Positions 7,456-15,145 of a DNA stretch of 16,112 bases are shown in pieces. The notes beneath the pieces were generated by a model. The model did no database searches and was not told the DNA's origin. It was given only the letters and a program-made list of their open reading frames with translations. The DNA is from Deltaproteobacteria bacterium. Lineage in GTDB: Bacteria; Desulfobacterota; Desulfobacteria; Desulfobacterales; ETH-SRB1. The stretch is from positions 1 to 16,112 of the forward strand of contig JAJSZO010000036.1 in assembly GCA_030262795.1 (NCBI GenBank). The letters are read 5' to 3'. How positions within the stretch are numbered: position 1 is the stretch's first letter; each line of letters starts with the position of its first letter. The position numbers and the translations under genes are program-made.

Positions 7456-7826
7456 AATCATTTCCACGTTCCGACAGAGTTGGCGGTCATATACAAAAAG
7501 TTCTATCAGACTTATTGCAAAAAGATATTAAAGACCCTCGCCTTGAGCTGGTTACAATTACTGATGTCAAGTTGTCGAATGATTTAAGAAAAGCCTATAT
7601 CTATTTTACTACCTCGGCCCCGAAAAATACAGAGAGGGCGATGCAAGGCTTTAAAAGCGCCCATGGATATGTAAAACGCACTCTTGCTCACCATCTTGGT
7701 TTGCGCTATATGCCTGATATCGAATTTTTATATGATGAATCTTTTGACTATGCTTCACGCATAGATAACTTGCTCAAAGCTGTAAAAACCGATAATGAAG
7801 AAAATTATAAACCATCTGAAAAATAG
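7452..7826 (+). CDS. rbfA: 30S ribosome-binding factor RbfA
   Basis: A 124-residue KH-fold protein that binds the immature 30S subunit near the 16S rRNA 5' region and is needed for late processing. Family features are RSDRVGGHIQKVLSDLLQ at about residues 5-22, then KDPRLELVTITDVKLSNDLR (about 26-45), KAYIYF, and the C-terminal LRYMPDIEFLYDESFDYASRIDNLL (about 83-108). The length is typical. It overlaps DUF503 by 4 bp upstream and nrnA by 32 bp downstream, a tight translation-coupled arrangement. With rimP apparently lost from this locus, it is the only local 30S-maturation factor with a known role. Confidence 0.96.
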   Translation: MKSFPRSDRVGGHIQKVLSDLLQKDIKDPRLELVTITDVKLSNDLRKAYIYFTTSAPKNTERAMQGFKSAHGYVKRTLAHHLGLRYMPDIEFLYDESFDYASRIDNLLKAVKTDNEENYKPSEK

Positions 7827-8769
7827 CAATCATATTATAATTGCTTCTCACATAAATCCCGACGGAGATGCTATAGGTTCGTTGATTGCTATGGGGCTTG
7901 CTCTTGATGCTCTGAACAAAAATATAACTCTTTATAACGAAAGCCCTGTTCCATCTGCATATCGTTTTCTACCGTCAGTTGAAAGAATTGTACGTCAAAT
8001 TAAGGAAACAAATATTTATGATACCGCCATTATTCTCGACTGCGCAGATTTTCAGCGTATTGGCAAAATCTCTTCGGTTATCAACAAGATACCGGTAATC
8101 ATAAATATTGATCACCATATAACCAATACCGGATTCGGCAATCTTAATCTTATAGATACATCTGCATGCGCCACAACAGAGATAATATACAACCTGTTAA
8201 TAGAAATGGCTTTCCCCATTAATAACAGCGAAATCGCCACTTCAATATATACAGGTATTTTGACTGATACAGGGTCGTTTCATTTTTCAAATACAAATAA
8301 ATCTACTTTTGCGATCTGTGAAAAAATGGTTGAAGCCGGAGCTGATCCATCTAATGTTGCCCTGCATATTTATGGCAGATGCTCTTTGGGGCAGATAAAG
8401 CTCCTGAATATGGCGCTTGAATCTATCGAAATCTCAGATAACGGTAAAATGTCCATTATGATATTAACAAAAGACATGCTTGATGAAACCGGAACATCGC
8501 CTGAGAACACAAACGGTCTTGTCAATTATGCAAACAACATAGAAAATGTTAAAGTTGCCGTACTTATACGTAAATTATCAAATGGAAATGAAGTACCGGA
8601 AAAGCCTGACAATTACCGTGTCAGCCTCCGTTCAGATGGAACGGTTGATGTAGCTGCAATAGCCGGTTCGTTTGGCGGCGGCGGTCATCACAGAGCCGCA
8701 GGCTTCAGCATTGAGTCAACACTATCTAATATAAAAACACAAATGTTAAACATTGCCGTTGAACTTTGA
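7795..8769 (+). CDS. nrnA: Bifunctional oligoribonuclease / PAP phosphatase (DHH family)
   Basis: A 324-residue DHH/DHHA1 phosphoesterase. NrnA proteins degrade short RNA oligonucleotides (nanoRNA) and can dephosphorylate 3'-phosphoadenosine 5'-phosphate. The DHH domain has NPDGDAIGS at residues 21-29 (metal-ligand Asp23 and Asp25), LDCADF at 81-86 and the DHH triplet at 106-108. An Asp within TGILTDTGSF completes the metal site. The C-terminal DHHA1 domain carries GGGGHHRAAG at about 294-303. The start at 7795 lies inside rbfA in another frame. The last three codons (GAA CTT TGA) already belong to the downstream heptamer array, so the native C-terminus may have been replaced by one or two residues. 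Confidence 0.95.
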   Translation: MKKIINHLKNSNHIIIASHINPDGDAIGSLIAMGLALDALNKNITLYNESPVPSAYRFLPSVERIVRQIKETNIYDTAIILDCADFQRIGKISSVINKIPVIINIDHHITNTGFGNLNLIDTSACATTEIIYNLLIEMAFPINNSEIATSIYTGILTDTGSFHFSNTNKSTFAICEKMVEAGADPSNVALHIYGRCSLGQIKLLNMALESIEISDNGKMSIMILTKDMLDETGTSPENTNGLVNYANNIENVKVAVLIRKLSNGNEVPEKPDNYRVSLRSDGTVDVAAIAGSFGGGGHHRAAGFSIESTLSNIKTQMLNIAVEL

Positions 8770-8802
8770 ACCCAGAACCCAGAACTTTGAACCCAGAACC
8801 CT
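8761..8802. repeat. Perfectly phased heptamer array between nrnA and truB
   Basis: Six contiguous 7-base units: GAACTTT, GAACCCA, GAACCCA, GAACTTT, GAACCCA, GAACCCT. The array begins inside nrnA (encoding its last two residues and stop) and ends 7 bases before the truB ATG. It replaces any Shine-Dalgarno for truB. Confidence 0.9.
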
Positions 8803-8809
8803 TTTTTAT

Positions 8810-9718
8810 ATGAACAATGAATTAAATGGAGTTATAGTTATAGATAAGCCCGCAAATATAACTTCAGCAAAGGTTGTGGCGATTATAAAAAAACTATTTG
8901 GGGCCGGAAAAGTCGGACATGCAGGAACTCTTGATCCGGAAGCAACAGGTATCCTGTTATGCTGTGTTAACAAAGCAACAAAACTATCCAGGTTTTTTTT
9001 GACTGGCAGCAAAAAATATGAAGCTGTACTGCACCTTGGAGTGGAAACAGATACTCAGGATGCCGCGGGAAAAATTATTTCTACAAGTAATGAGCTGGAT
9101 TTTACTGAAAAAACAATCTCTGCTGTATTCAGAGAATTTGAAGGGGCAATAGAACAGGTTCCACCGGCTTTTTCAGCATTAAAGTACAAAGGTACTCCAT
9201 TATACAAACTCGCAAGAAAAGGCAAAGCTATCATAAAACCTTCAAGACCTGTTTTTATATCGTATAACAAAATACGTAAGATAAATATGCCTTTTATAAG
9301 TTTTGAGGTGTGCTGTTCTTCAGGCACATATATCAGAACTCTATGTTCAGATATCGGCAAGAAACTTGGTTGCGGCGGACATCTTAAAAAACTTAGAAGA
9401 ATTGAAAGCAGTGGATTTACAATTAATGAAGCTGTAACCTTATCAAAACTTGAACAATTAGTTTCAACAGGGAAAATAAATGATAGAATAATATCCATGT
9501 CAGAGGCTCTGCACGACATGCCCGAATATATAGTTGATAAAATTCTGACGAAAAAAATAAAGCATGGCATTCTATTAACAACAAAGGATTTCATGCCAGG
9601 AAATATAGACGATTTAAAAAATTTTATCAAGATTGTTGATAGAAACAACAATCTCACTGCGATACTTAAGATAAATAAAGATAGCAACAGATATAATTAT
9701 TGCTGCGTTTTCAATTAA
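8810..9718 (+). CDS. truB: tRNA pseudouridine(55) synthase TruB
   Basis: A 302-residue enzyme that makes pseudouridine 55 in the T-loop of tRNAs. The N-terminal GVIVIDKPANITS (7-19) and the catalytic motif GHAGTLDPEATG (36-47), with Asp42 as the nucleophile, are intact. Downstream are KKYEAVLHLG, QVPPAFSALKYKG and SGTYIRTLCSDIG, all family motifs. The C-terminus (about 240-302) takes the position of the PUA-like domain and is less conserved. I chose the ATG at 8810. An in-frame TTG at 8753 would add 19 residues translated from the heptamer array, which are unlikely to be native. No Shine-Dalgarno precedes the ATG (CCCTTTTTTAT), so initiation may depend on coupling to nrnA 40 bases upstream. 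Confidence 0.96.
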   Translation: MNNELNGVIVIDKPANITSAKVVAIIKKLFGAGKVGHAGTLDPEATGILLCCVNKATKLSRFFLTGSKKYEAVLHLGVETDTQDAAGKIISTSNELDFTEKTISAVFREFEGAIEQVPPAFSALKYKGTPLYKLARKGKAIIKPSRPVFISYNKIRKINMPFISFEVCCSSGTYIRTLCSDIGKKLGCGGHLKKLRRIESSGFTINEAVTLSKLEQLVSTGKINDRIISMSEALHDMPEYIVDKILTKKIKHGILLTTKDFMPGNIDDLKNFIKIVDRNNNLTAILKINKDSNRYNYCCVFN

Positions 9719-9745
9719 AGCGTTAACAACAGGAGGTAAAAAAAA

Positions 9746-10015
9746 GTGGTTTTAACTGTAGAAGATAAACATAATCTTATTGAGAAATATAAATTGCACG
9801 AAACAGATACCGGTTCACCTGAGGTTCAAATCGGGCTTCTTACACATCGTATTTCTTATCTTACCGAGCATTTTAAGGTTCATAAAAAAGATCATCACTC
9901 CAGAAGGGGTTTATTGATTCTCGTCGGCAGACGCCGCAGGCTATTAAACTACGTAAAAAACAACGATATAACACGATATCGGACAATAATTGCAAACCTG
10001 GGGCTTAGAAGATAG
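9746..10015 (+). CDS. rpsO: 30S ribosomal protein S15
   Basis: An 89-residue S15, which binds 16S rRNA helices 20-22 and nucleates the central domain of the 30S subunit. The sequence shows the typical HETDTGSPEVQIGLLTHRI (about residues 18-36), HKKDHHSRRGLLILVGRRRRLLNY and the C-terminal NLGLRR. The start is GTG at 9746, set by an excellent AGGAGG at 9731-9736 with 9-base spacing; no ATG fits. The length is exactly typical. rpsO next to pnp is one of the most conserved gene pairs in bacteria. Confidence 0.98.
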   Translation: MVLTVEDKHNLIEKYKLHETDTGSPEVQIGLLTHRISYLTEHFKVHKKDHHSRRGLLILVGRRRRLLNYVKNNDITRYRTIIANLGLRR

Positions 10016-10064
10016 GTAATAATTGACAATTGATAATTGACAGTTTGCAGTTAACGGTTACAAT
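10016..10064. repeat. A/T-rich degenerate heptamer array between rpsO and pnp
   Basis: Seven contiguous 7-base units directly after the rpsO stop: GTAATAA, TTGACAA, TTGATAA, TTGACAG, TTTGCAG, TTAACGG, TTACAAT. Each shares a leading TT (GT in the first) and phase. The array contains two exact -35 hexamers. Confidence 0.75.
10037..10064 (+). promoter_or_regulatory. Candidate sigma70 promoter of pnp
   Basis: TTGACA (10037-10042), a 16-base spacer and TACAAT (10059-10064) match the consensus well (6/6 and 5/6). A start near 10071 would give a leader of about 135 bases for pnp. A pnp-proximal promoter downstream of rpsO is known in E. coli. The promoter consists entirely of heptamer-array sequence. 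Confidence 0.6.
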
Positions 10065-10123
10065 GCTTCGATCTGTGCGGTTAGCCTTTTAAAAAACCAT
10101 GGACTGTTGCGAAAATAGACGTA

Positions 10124-10142
10124 AGCTGATTTATAATCAGCT
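10124..10142 (+). promoter_or_regulatory. Stem-loop in pnp leader
   Basis: AGCTGATT (10124-10131), loop TAT and AATCAGCT (10135-10142) form a perfect 8-bp stem about 60 bases before the pnp start. In E. coli the pnp leader hairpin is cut by RNase III and mediates PNPase autoregulation. A similar role here is an inference from position only. No T-run follows, so it is not a terminator. Confidence 0.45.
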
Positions 10143-10205
10143 AATAATAAAAGAGGCAGGAAGTTTACGACAGTTATTGTTTGAACTTGTTGTTTGGAGA
10201 TAAAT

Positions 10206-12290
10206 ATGAAAAATCTAATTAAAACAGAAGTTGGCGGAAAAACTCTTAGTATAGAAACCGGCAGGGTCGCAAAACAGGCTTCCGGTTCAGTTACGGTTCA
10301 ATACGGAGAAACTATCGTACTGGTTTCAGTTGTATCCGCTTATGAAGACAAAACAGTATCTTTCTTACCGCTTACAGTTGAATATCAGGAAAAAATTTAT
10401 GCGGCAGGCCGGATACCCGGTAATTATTTCAGGCGCGAAATTGGAAGGCCATCTGAAAAAGAAACATTAACCGCCCGCCTTATTGATCGACCCATAAGAC
10501 CTCTTTTCCCCAAAAAATATAATTACGAAACTCAAGTTATTGCAACAGTATTATCTATGGATCAGGAAAATGATCCCGATATCCTGGCAATGATAGGAGC
10601 CTCTGCAGCGCTTGAAATATCAGACATTCCATTTGAGGGCCCGATTGCATCTGTCCGTGTAGGAAAAATAGATGGTGAATTAATAATCAATCCAACAATC
10701 AGTGAATGCGAAAAGAGTGATCTTAATATCATTGTTGCAGGTTCAAAAACCGGCGTAGTAATGGTTGAAGGTGGTGGCAGCTTAATAAACGAAGAAGATA
10801 TGCTTGAGGCTATATTCTTTGGTCATAAAGAAATGCAACCGATCATAGATTTGCAGGTACAACTAAAAGAGATTGCCGGTGTAGCCAAGCGTCCTTTTGC
10901 TCCCCCTGAAAAAGACGAAATGCTGGTAAAAAAAGTTGAGGAAGCAGCCCATTCAAAATTGCGTGAAGCAATACTTATACCTGAAAAAATTAAACGTCGA
11001 ACCGCTCTTCGCGGTGTTAAATCCGAGATATTTGAAAATCTTGGTGAAAAATACGCGGATCGCAAGGAAGAAGTTTACGATATTCTTAATGACTTAAAAA
11101 AATCAATTATTAGAGAACTTATCCTGAAAGAAGGGCGAAGAATTGATAACAGGAAATTTAATGAAATAAGACCGATTACTTGTGAAATCGGAATCCTGCC
11201 AAGGCCTCATGGCAGTGCTCTGTTTACAAGAGGAGAAACTCAGGTGCTCGGAGTTATGACTCTTGGTTCAGGTCGGGATGAACAAAGGGTTGAGACACTT
11301 AGCGGAGAAGAACTCAGGCCTTTTATGCTTCATTACAATTTTCCGCCTTATTCAGTTGGTGAAACAAGGCGAGTTGGCGGCCCGAGCCGAAGAGATATAG
11401 GCCATGGTGGACTGTCAACCAGAGCTATTGAAAAAATACTTCCGAATAAAGAAGATTTTGATTATACAATTCGTATAGTATCGGAAGTGCTGGAGTCAAA
11501 CGGTTCTTCATCAATGGGAACTATATGTTCAGGAATTCTGGCTCTTATGGATGGCGGAGTCCCAATCAAAGCACCTGTTTCAGGCATTGCAATGGGACTT
11601 GTACAAGAAGGGGATAATGTAATTATCCTGTCGGATATACTTGGCGATGAAGATCAAGCCGGAGACATGGATTTTAAGGTTGCAGGCACATGTGACGGAA
11701 TAACAGCCTTGCAGATGGATATTAAAATTCACGAACTTTCAAAAGATATAATGCAGAAAGCCCTTGAGCGGGCCCGCGTCGGCAGGCTTTTTATTCTTGA
11801 CAAAATGCTGGCAGCTCTAAAGGAACCCCGCGAGGAAGTTTCCCCTCATGCCCCAAAAATAATTACCATAAAGATTAATCCCGACAAGATACGAGAAATA
11901 ATAGGGCCTGGAGGAAAGATCATCAGGGCAATGCAGAGTGAAACAAATACTACAATAGAAATAGATGATTTGGGCATTATTAAAATTGCCGCGGTTTCTG
12001 AAAAAGATGCAAATGCAGCATTGGAAATGATCAAGGAAATCACAAGAGAGCCAGAGGTCGGAGTGATTTATGAAGGTACTGTCGTAAAGATAATGGACTT
12101 TGGGGCATTTGTTCAGATAATGCCAAACGTAGACGGCCTTGTGCATATTTCACAACTTGCTTCACATCGCGTAGTAAAAGTTACAGATATAGTTAAGGAA
12201 GGAGAAAAAATAAGGGTTAAGGTTCTTGAAGTAAACAACGGAAAAATACGCCTGAGTCGCAAAGCTGTTATAGAAGAGGAAAATGGATAA
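10206..12290 (+). CDS. pnp: Polyribonucleotide nucleotidyltransferase (PNPase)
   Basis: A 694-residue phosphorolytic 3'-5' exoribonuclease, normally a trimer and often part of the RNA degradosome. A first RNase PH domain (about residues 8-140, with GRIPGNYFRREIGRPSEKE) is followed by the all-helical linker (about 145-225). The second, catalytic RNase PH domain (about 305-540) has DILGDEDQAGDMDFK at 477-491. Asp483, Asp489 and Lys491 correspond to the E. coli metal-site residues. The KH domain has GPGGK at 567-571 and the S1 domain covers about 618-686. I chose the ATG at 10206, 6 bases after GGAG (10196-10199), rather than the TTG at 10194, which would place the Shine-Dalgarno inside the gene. 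It overlaps the M16 gene by 8 bp. Confidence 0.98.
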   Translation: MKNLIKTEVGGKTLSIETGRVAKQASGSVTVQYGETIVLVSVVSAYEDKTVSFLPLTVEYQEKIYAAGRIPGNYFRREIGRPSEKETLTARLIDRPIRPLFPKKYNYETQVIATVLSMDQENDPDILAMIGASAALEISDIPFEGPIASVRVGKIDGELIINPTISECEKSDLNIIVAGSKTGVVMVEGGGSLINEEDMLEAIFFGHKEMQPIIDLQVQLKEIAGVAKRPFAPPEKDEMLVKKVEEAAHSKLREAILIPEKIKRRTALRGVKSEIFENLGEKYADRKEEVYDILNDLKKSIIRELILKEGRRIDNRKFNEIRPITCEIGILPRPHGSALFTRGETQVLGVMTLGSGRDEQRVETLSGEELRPFMLHYNFPPYSVGETRRVGGPSRRDIGHGGLSTRAIEKILPNKEDFDYTIRIVSEVLESNGSSSMGTICSGILALMDGGVPIKAPVSGIAMGLVQEGDNVIILSDILGDEDQAGDMDFKVAGTCDGITALQMDIKIHELSKDIMQKALERARVGRLFILDKMLAALKEPREEVSPHAPKIITIKINPDKIREIIGPGGKIIRAMQSETNTTIEIDDLGIIKIAAVSEKDANAALEMIKEITREPEVGVIYEGTVVKIMDFGAFVQIMPNVDGLVHISQLASHRVVKVTDIVKEGEKIRVKVLEVNNGKIRLSRKAVIEEENG

Positions 12291-13554
12291 AATAGTAAAT
12301 AAAACCATTCTTAATAATGGCATCAGGATTTTATCCAAAAAAATACCCCATGCACGTAGTGTTTCAATGGGAATCTGGGTAAATGTAGGAGCCAGAGATG
12401 AAGCTCCATCTGAAAACGGACTTTCGCATTTTATTGAACACATGATTTTCAAGGGGACAAAAAAGCGGTCCGCCCTTCAAATAGCCAAGGAATTTGACTC
12501 TATCGGCGGGAATACCAATGCCTTTACAACCATGGAAAACACCTGTTACCATGCAAAGGTAATGGACACACACTTAGATACCATGGTTGATATTCTTTCC
12601 GATATATTTTTATGCTCAGCATTTGAATCAATAGAGGTTGAAAAAGAACGTACAGTTATAGTTCAGGAAATTGCAATGACCGAAGACGCCCCGGAAGAAT
12701 ACATTCACACTCTTTCAGGACATACTTACTGGGGCGATAACCCGTTGGGACAATCAATACTTGGTTCTCGTGAAAACATTTTAAGCTTTGAAACTGAAAG
12801 CATTAGAAATTTTTTTTCCAGGCTTTATCAGCCCGAACATATCTTGATATCAATTGCAGGTAATGTAGAGCATGATCATTTTGTCAATCTCGTCAGGCAA
12901 CAATTTGAATCAATTAAAGCAAGTAATGGTTTACCTGTTCGTACAACCCCAACCGGCAGATCTAAGGTCGCCATTTATTCCAGGGATCTTGAGCAGGTTC
13001 ATATCTGCATAGGCACAAAAGGCTTATCCATTACTGATCCAGGGCGTTATGCCTTTTCACTGATTAATACCATACTTGGTGGAAACATGAGTTCACGGCT
13101 CTTTCAGGAAATTCGTGAAAACAGAGGACTTGCTTACTCTGTTTACTCCTTTATATCCCCGCATGTTGATACAGGTATGTTCGGTATCTATGAAGGAGTC
13201 AATCCTGAAAATGATAGAGAAACCATAGACATCATCCTGAATGAAATGCTCAAATTAAAAGAAATTCCGGTTGACTTAACGGAACTGCAAAGCGCAAAGG
13301 AATATACAAAAGGCAATCTTATGCTTGCATCAGAAAGTATTGACAGCCAAATGGTTCGGTTAGCGCAGAATGAAATCCATTTTGGGCGTTATATTCCCCT
13401 GCAGGAAGTTGTAGATAAAATTGAAAAAGTCAAAGCGGATAATATTATTGATACAGCATCAACCTTGTTTGATAATGACCAGCTTGCAATTACTCTACTT
13501 GGTCCTGTTTCCGACAAAAAGTTATATGAAGATATAGTAACCGCTCACAGTTGA
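12283..13554 (+). CDS. M16 family zinc metallopeptidase (processing-peptidase-like)
   Basis: A 423-residue member of the insulinase/mitochondrial processing peptidase superfamily, in the class often found directly after pnp. The inverted zinc motif HxxEH is His49-Phe-Ile-Glu52-His53, and the third ligand is Glu129 within VIVQEIAM. A second M16 domain covers about residues 170-420, with NTILGGNMSSRLFQEIRENRGLAYSVYSF-type sequence at about 262-290. No signal peptide or membrane segment is seen, so a cytoplasmic location is likely. The substrate is unknown. The start overlaps the pnp end by 8 bp, so it is probably translated by coupling. The last codons (GCT CAC AGT TGA) run into the downstream heptamer array. 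Confidence 0.95.
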   Translation: MDKIVNKTILNNGIRILSKKIPHARSVSMGIWVNVGARDEAPSENGLSHFIEHMIFKGTKKRSALQIAKEFDSIGGNTNAFTTMENTCYHAKVMDTHLDTMVDILSDIFLCSAFESIEVEKERTVIVQEIAMTEDAPEEYIHTLSGHTYWGDNPLGQSILGSRENILSFETESIRNFFSRLYQPEHILISIAGNVEHDHFVNLVRQQFESIKASNGLPVRTTPTGRSKVAIYSRDLEQVHICIGTKGLSITDPGRYAFSLINTILGGNMSSRLFQEIRENRGLAYSVYSFISPHVDTGMFGIYEGVNPENDRETIDIILNEMLKLKEIPVDLTELQSAKEYTKGNLMLASESIDSQMVRLAQNEIHFGRYIPLQEVVDKIEKVKADNIIDTASTLFDNDQLAITLLGPVSDKKLYEDIVTAHS

Positions 13555-13628
13555 CGGTTTATAGTTCACGGTTCACGGTTGATCAAAACATAAAACCGTG
13601 AACCGACAACCGTGAACTGTAAACGGCT
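13543..13628. repeat. Inverted pair of heptamer arrays forming a long hairpin, M16/dut gap
   Basis: The left array is GCTCACA, GTTGACG, GTTTATA, GTTCACG, GTTCACG, GTTGATC (13543-13584). The right array is AACCGTG, AACCGAC, AACCGTG, AACTGTA, AACGGCT (13594-13628), the opposite orientation of the same unit. 13557-13580 can pair with 13601-13624 over 24 bp with 3 mismatches and a 20-base loop. No T-run follows. It could be an mRNA-stability or processing element, or a partial terminator, between M16 and dut. Confidence 0.85.
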
Positions 13629-13644
13629 CCACCAAAATTAACTT

Positions 13645-14103
13645 ATGAATCATAACCTTACTATTAAACTGCTTCGCATCAGGCCTGACGATGATGCAGA
13701 TATACCTCTGCCGCAATATATGACTTCACAGTCTGCAGGAATGGATATATATGCGGCCATCAAAAAAGACCTTCTCCTTAAAAAAGGTGAAATCTCCTTG
13801 ATTCCAACAGGATTTGCCCTGGCCATTCCGGAAGGATTTGAAGCCCAGATCCGTCCACGAAGCGGATTGGCAGTTAAGCATGGTATCGGTCTTATAAATT
13901 CACCCGGTACAATTGACTCTGACTATCGCGGAGAGGTAATGATCCCGGCTATAAATCTCGGCAATAAAAATTATACTGTCAAAAGAGGTGACAGAATAGC
14001 TCAGATGATCATAAAAAGAGTTTATCATGCCGGGATCGAAGTTGTAGAACAATTAGATACAACTGTTCGCGACATTGGTGGTTTCGGGCATACCGGAAAA
14101 TAA
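13645..14103 (+). CDS. dut: Deoxyuridine 5'-triphosphate nucleotidohydrolase (dUTPase)
   Basis: A 152-residue trimeric-type dUTPase that hydrolyses dUTP to dUMP and pyrophosphate, keeping uracil out of DNA and feeding thymidylate synthesis. All five motifs are present: motif 1 AGMDIYA (31-37), motif 2 PRSGLAVKHG (71-80), motif 3 PGTIDSDYRGE (87-97, with catalytic Asp91 and Tyr94), motif 4 RGDRIAQMI (114-122) and motif 5 GGFGHTG (145-151). Motif 5 has His where Ser is more common (GGFGSTG), a tolerated variation. No Shine-Dalgarno precedes the ATG (AAATTAACTTATG), and the gene follows a strong hairpin, so expression may depend on local structure. Confidence 0.97.
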   Translation: MNHNLTIKLLRIRPDDDADIPLPQYMTSQSAGMDIYAAIKKDLLLKKGEISLIPTGFALAIPEGFEAQIRPRSGLAVKHGIGLINSPGTIDSDYRGEVMIPAINLGNKNYTVKRGDRIAQMIIKRVYHAGIEVVEQLDTTVRDIGGFGHTGK

Positions 14104-14150
14104 ATCCTGTTAATTCTGTCAAAAAAGTCTCTTTGTAAAAGTTGGATTAT

Positions 14151-14966
14151 ATGAATGTCGGACAATCAATTCTGAACAATTCAACTGAGGATTACAATCT
14201 TGCAATATGTATGCTGGCAAGCGGCAGCAAAGGAAATGCTATTTTTATTTCCAACGGATCCACCTCAATACTTGTTGATGCGGGTCTTTCCGGAATAGAA
14301 ATTGAACGCAGACTAAGATCAACAGGGCTTAATCCCGAAAATCTTGACGCTATACTTGTATCTCATGAACACACCGACCATATTCAGGGCGTAGGAGTTC
14401 TTTCACGCCGTTTTGACCTGCCTGTATACATAAACAGCAAGACAATAAAAGCTGCCTCATCTAAATTAAAAAATATTAAAGACATAAGAAGCTTTGAGTG
14501 CGGTTCAGCGTTTATGTTAAAAACGTTGGCTCTGCATCCATTTTCAATATCCCATGATGCTCAAGATCCTGCCGGTTTTACCATAAAACAAAATGGTTCA
14601 AAAATCGGCATTGCAACAGATCTTGGAATTGCTACCTTAATGGTTAAGGAGCATCTTAAAGACTGCTCGTTGCTGGTTCTTGAAGCAAACCATGATCAGA
14701 CCATGCTCGCAAACGGGCCATATCCCTGGCCACTAAAACAACGTATTAAAAGCCGAACCGGGCACCTTTCAAACGAAGATTCAAAAAATCTTTTAAATGA
14801 AATCAAACACAATAAACTGCAACATGTAATTCTTGCTCATCTAAGCGAAACAAATAATACCCCTGAAAAAGCATTAAGTGTTGTCGGGCAAACTCTTACC
14901 AATATTGATACCAGACTTAGCGTTGCTTCACAGTATGAATCTGGTGAGTTACTGTGCATCAAATAG
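14151..14966 (+). CDS. MBL-fold metallo-hydrolase (YycJ/WalJ-like)
   Basis: A 271-residue metallo-beta-lactamase-fold protein. The signature MLASGSKGNAIFI (about residues 21-33) and HEHTDH (His72, His74, Asp76, His77) give the metal-binding site. Later motifs TGHLSNEDSKNLLN and VILAHLSETNNTPE are typical of the YycJ-like subfamily, which has proposed 5'-3' DNA exonuclease activity. No signal peptide is present. The start is uncertain: the ATG at 14151 is chosen over an in-frame TTG at 14142, and neither has a good Shine-Dalgarno. It starts 47 bases after dut and is probably the last gene of the operon. The gap contains a short 9-base duplication (AATCCTGTT, AATTCTGTC at 14103-14120). Confidence 0.93.
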   Translation: MNVGQSILNNSTEDYNLAICMLASGSKGNAIFISNGSTSILVDAGLSGIEIERRLRSTGLNPENLDAILVSHEHTDHIQGVGVLSRRFDLPVYINSKTIKAASSKLKNIKDIRSFECGSAFMLKTLALHPFSISHDAQDPAGFTIKQNGSKIGIATDLGIATLMVKEHLKDCSLLVLEANHDQTMLANGPYPWPLKQRIKSRTGHLSNEDSKNLLNEIKHNKLQHVILAHLSETNNTPEKALSVVGQTLTNIDTRLSVASQYESGELLCIK

Positions 14967-15055
14967 ATTTATGGTTAGGATTTACCGTGTTTTTTCAATG
15001 AGTTAATGGTTAGAAGGAGAAGCGAATAAAAATTTGTTAATCATGCTAACGATAA

Positions 15056-15107
15056 TTTTTGCCTGTAAGCAAAAATACTATCTTTTATTTTTGCTTACAG
15101 GCAAAAA
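15056..15107. repeat. Perfect 22-bp inverted repeat upstream of ATPase pseudogene
   Basis: 15056-15077 and 15086-15107 are exact reverse complements over 22 bases, with GC-rich cores GCCTGTAAGC and GCTTACAGGC, separated by the 8-base loop CTATCTTT. The flanks are T-rich on the left and A-rich on the right. This is opposite to the A-stem-T layout of a bidirectional terminator, so a simple terminator is unlikely. It ends 2 bases before a good -35 element. It may be an operator, a cruciform site or part of a mobile unit. Confidence 0.85.
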
Positions 15108-15109
15108 AG

Positions 15110-15138
15110 TTGATTATTTTGCAAATAAGTGGTATTAT
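15110..15138 (+). promoter_or_regulatory. Candidate promoter of the ATPase pseudogene
   Basis: TTGATT (15110-15115), a 17-base spacer and TATTAT (15133-15138) make a good sigma70 match. The predicted start is at about 15145, next to the ATG at 15146, so the transcript would be nearly or fully leaderless. There is no Shine-Dalgarno before the ATG, which agrees. Confidence 0.55.
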
Positions 15139-15145
15139 ATATTTT

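Noticed and set aside
9055..9687. Long minus-strand open frame of 210 codons opposite truB
   Set aside because: It is fully antisense to TruB, whose catalytic motifs are intact; composition-driven shadow.
14103..14120. AATCCTGTT/AATTCTGTC tandem pair after dut
   Set aside because: Only two imperfect 9-base units; too short to call an array and not in the 7-base phase of the others.
15056..15107. Inverted repeat as terminator of the MBL hydrolase operon
   Set aside because: The right arm is followed by A residues, not T, on the + strand, and the minus strand has the same polarity problem.
15059..15145. In-frame 29-codon N-terminal extension of the ATPase fragment
   Set aside because: It translates the 22-bp inverted repeat and the promoter; family members begin close to MLKNRYLIKYILED.
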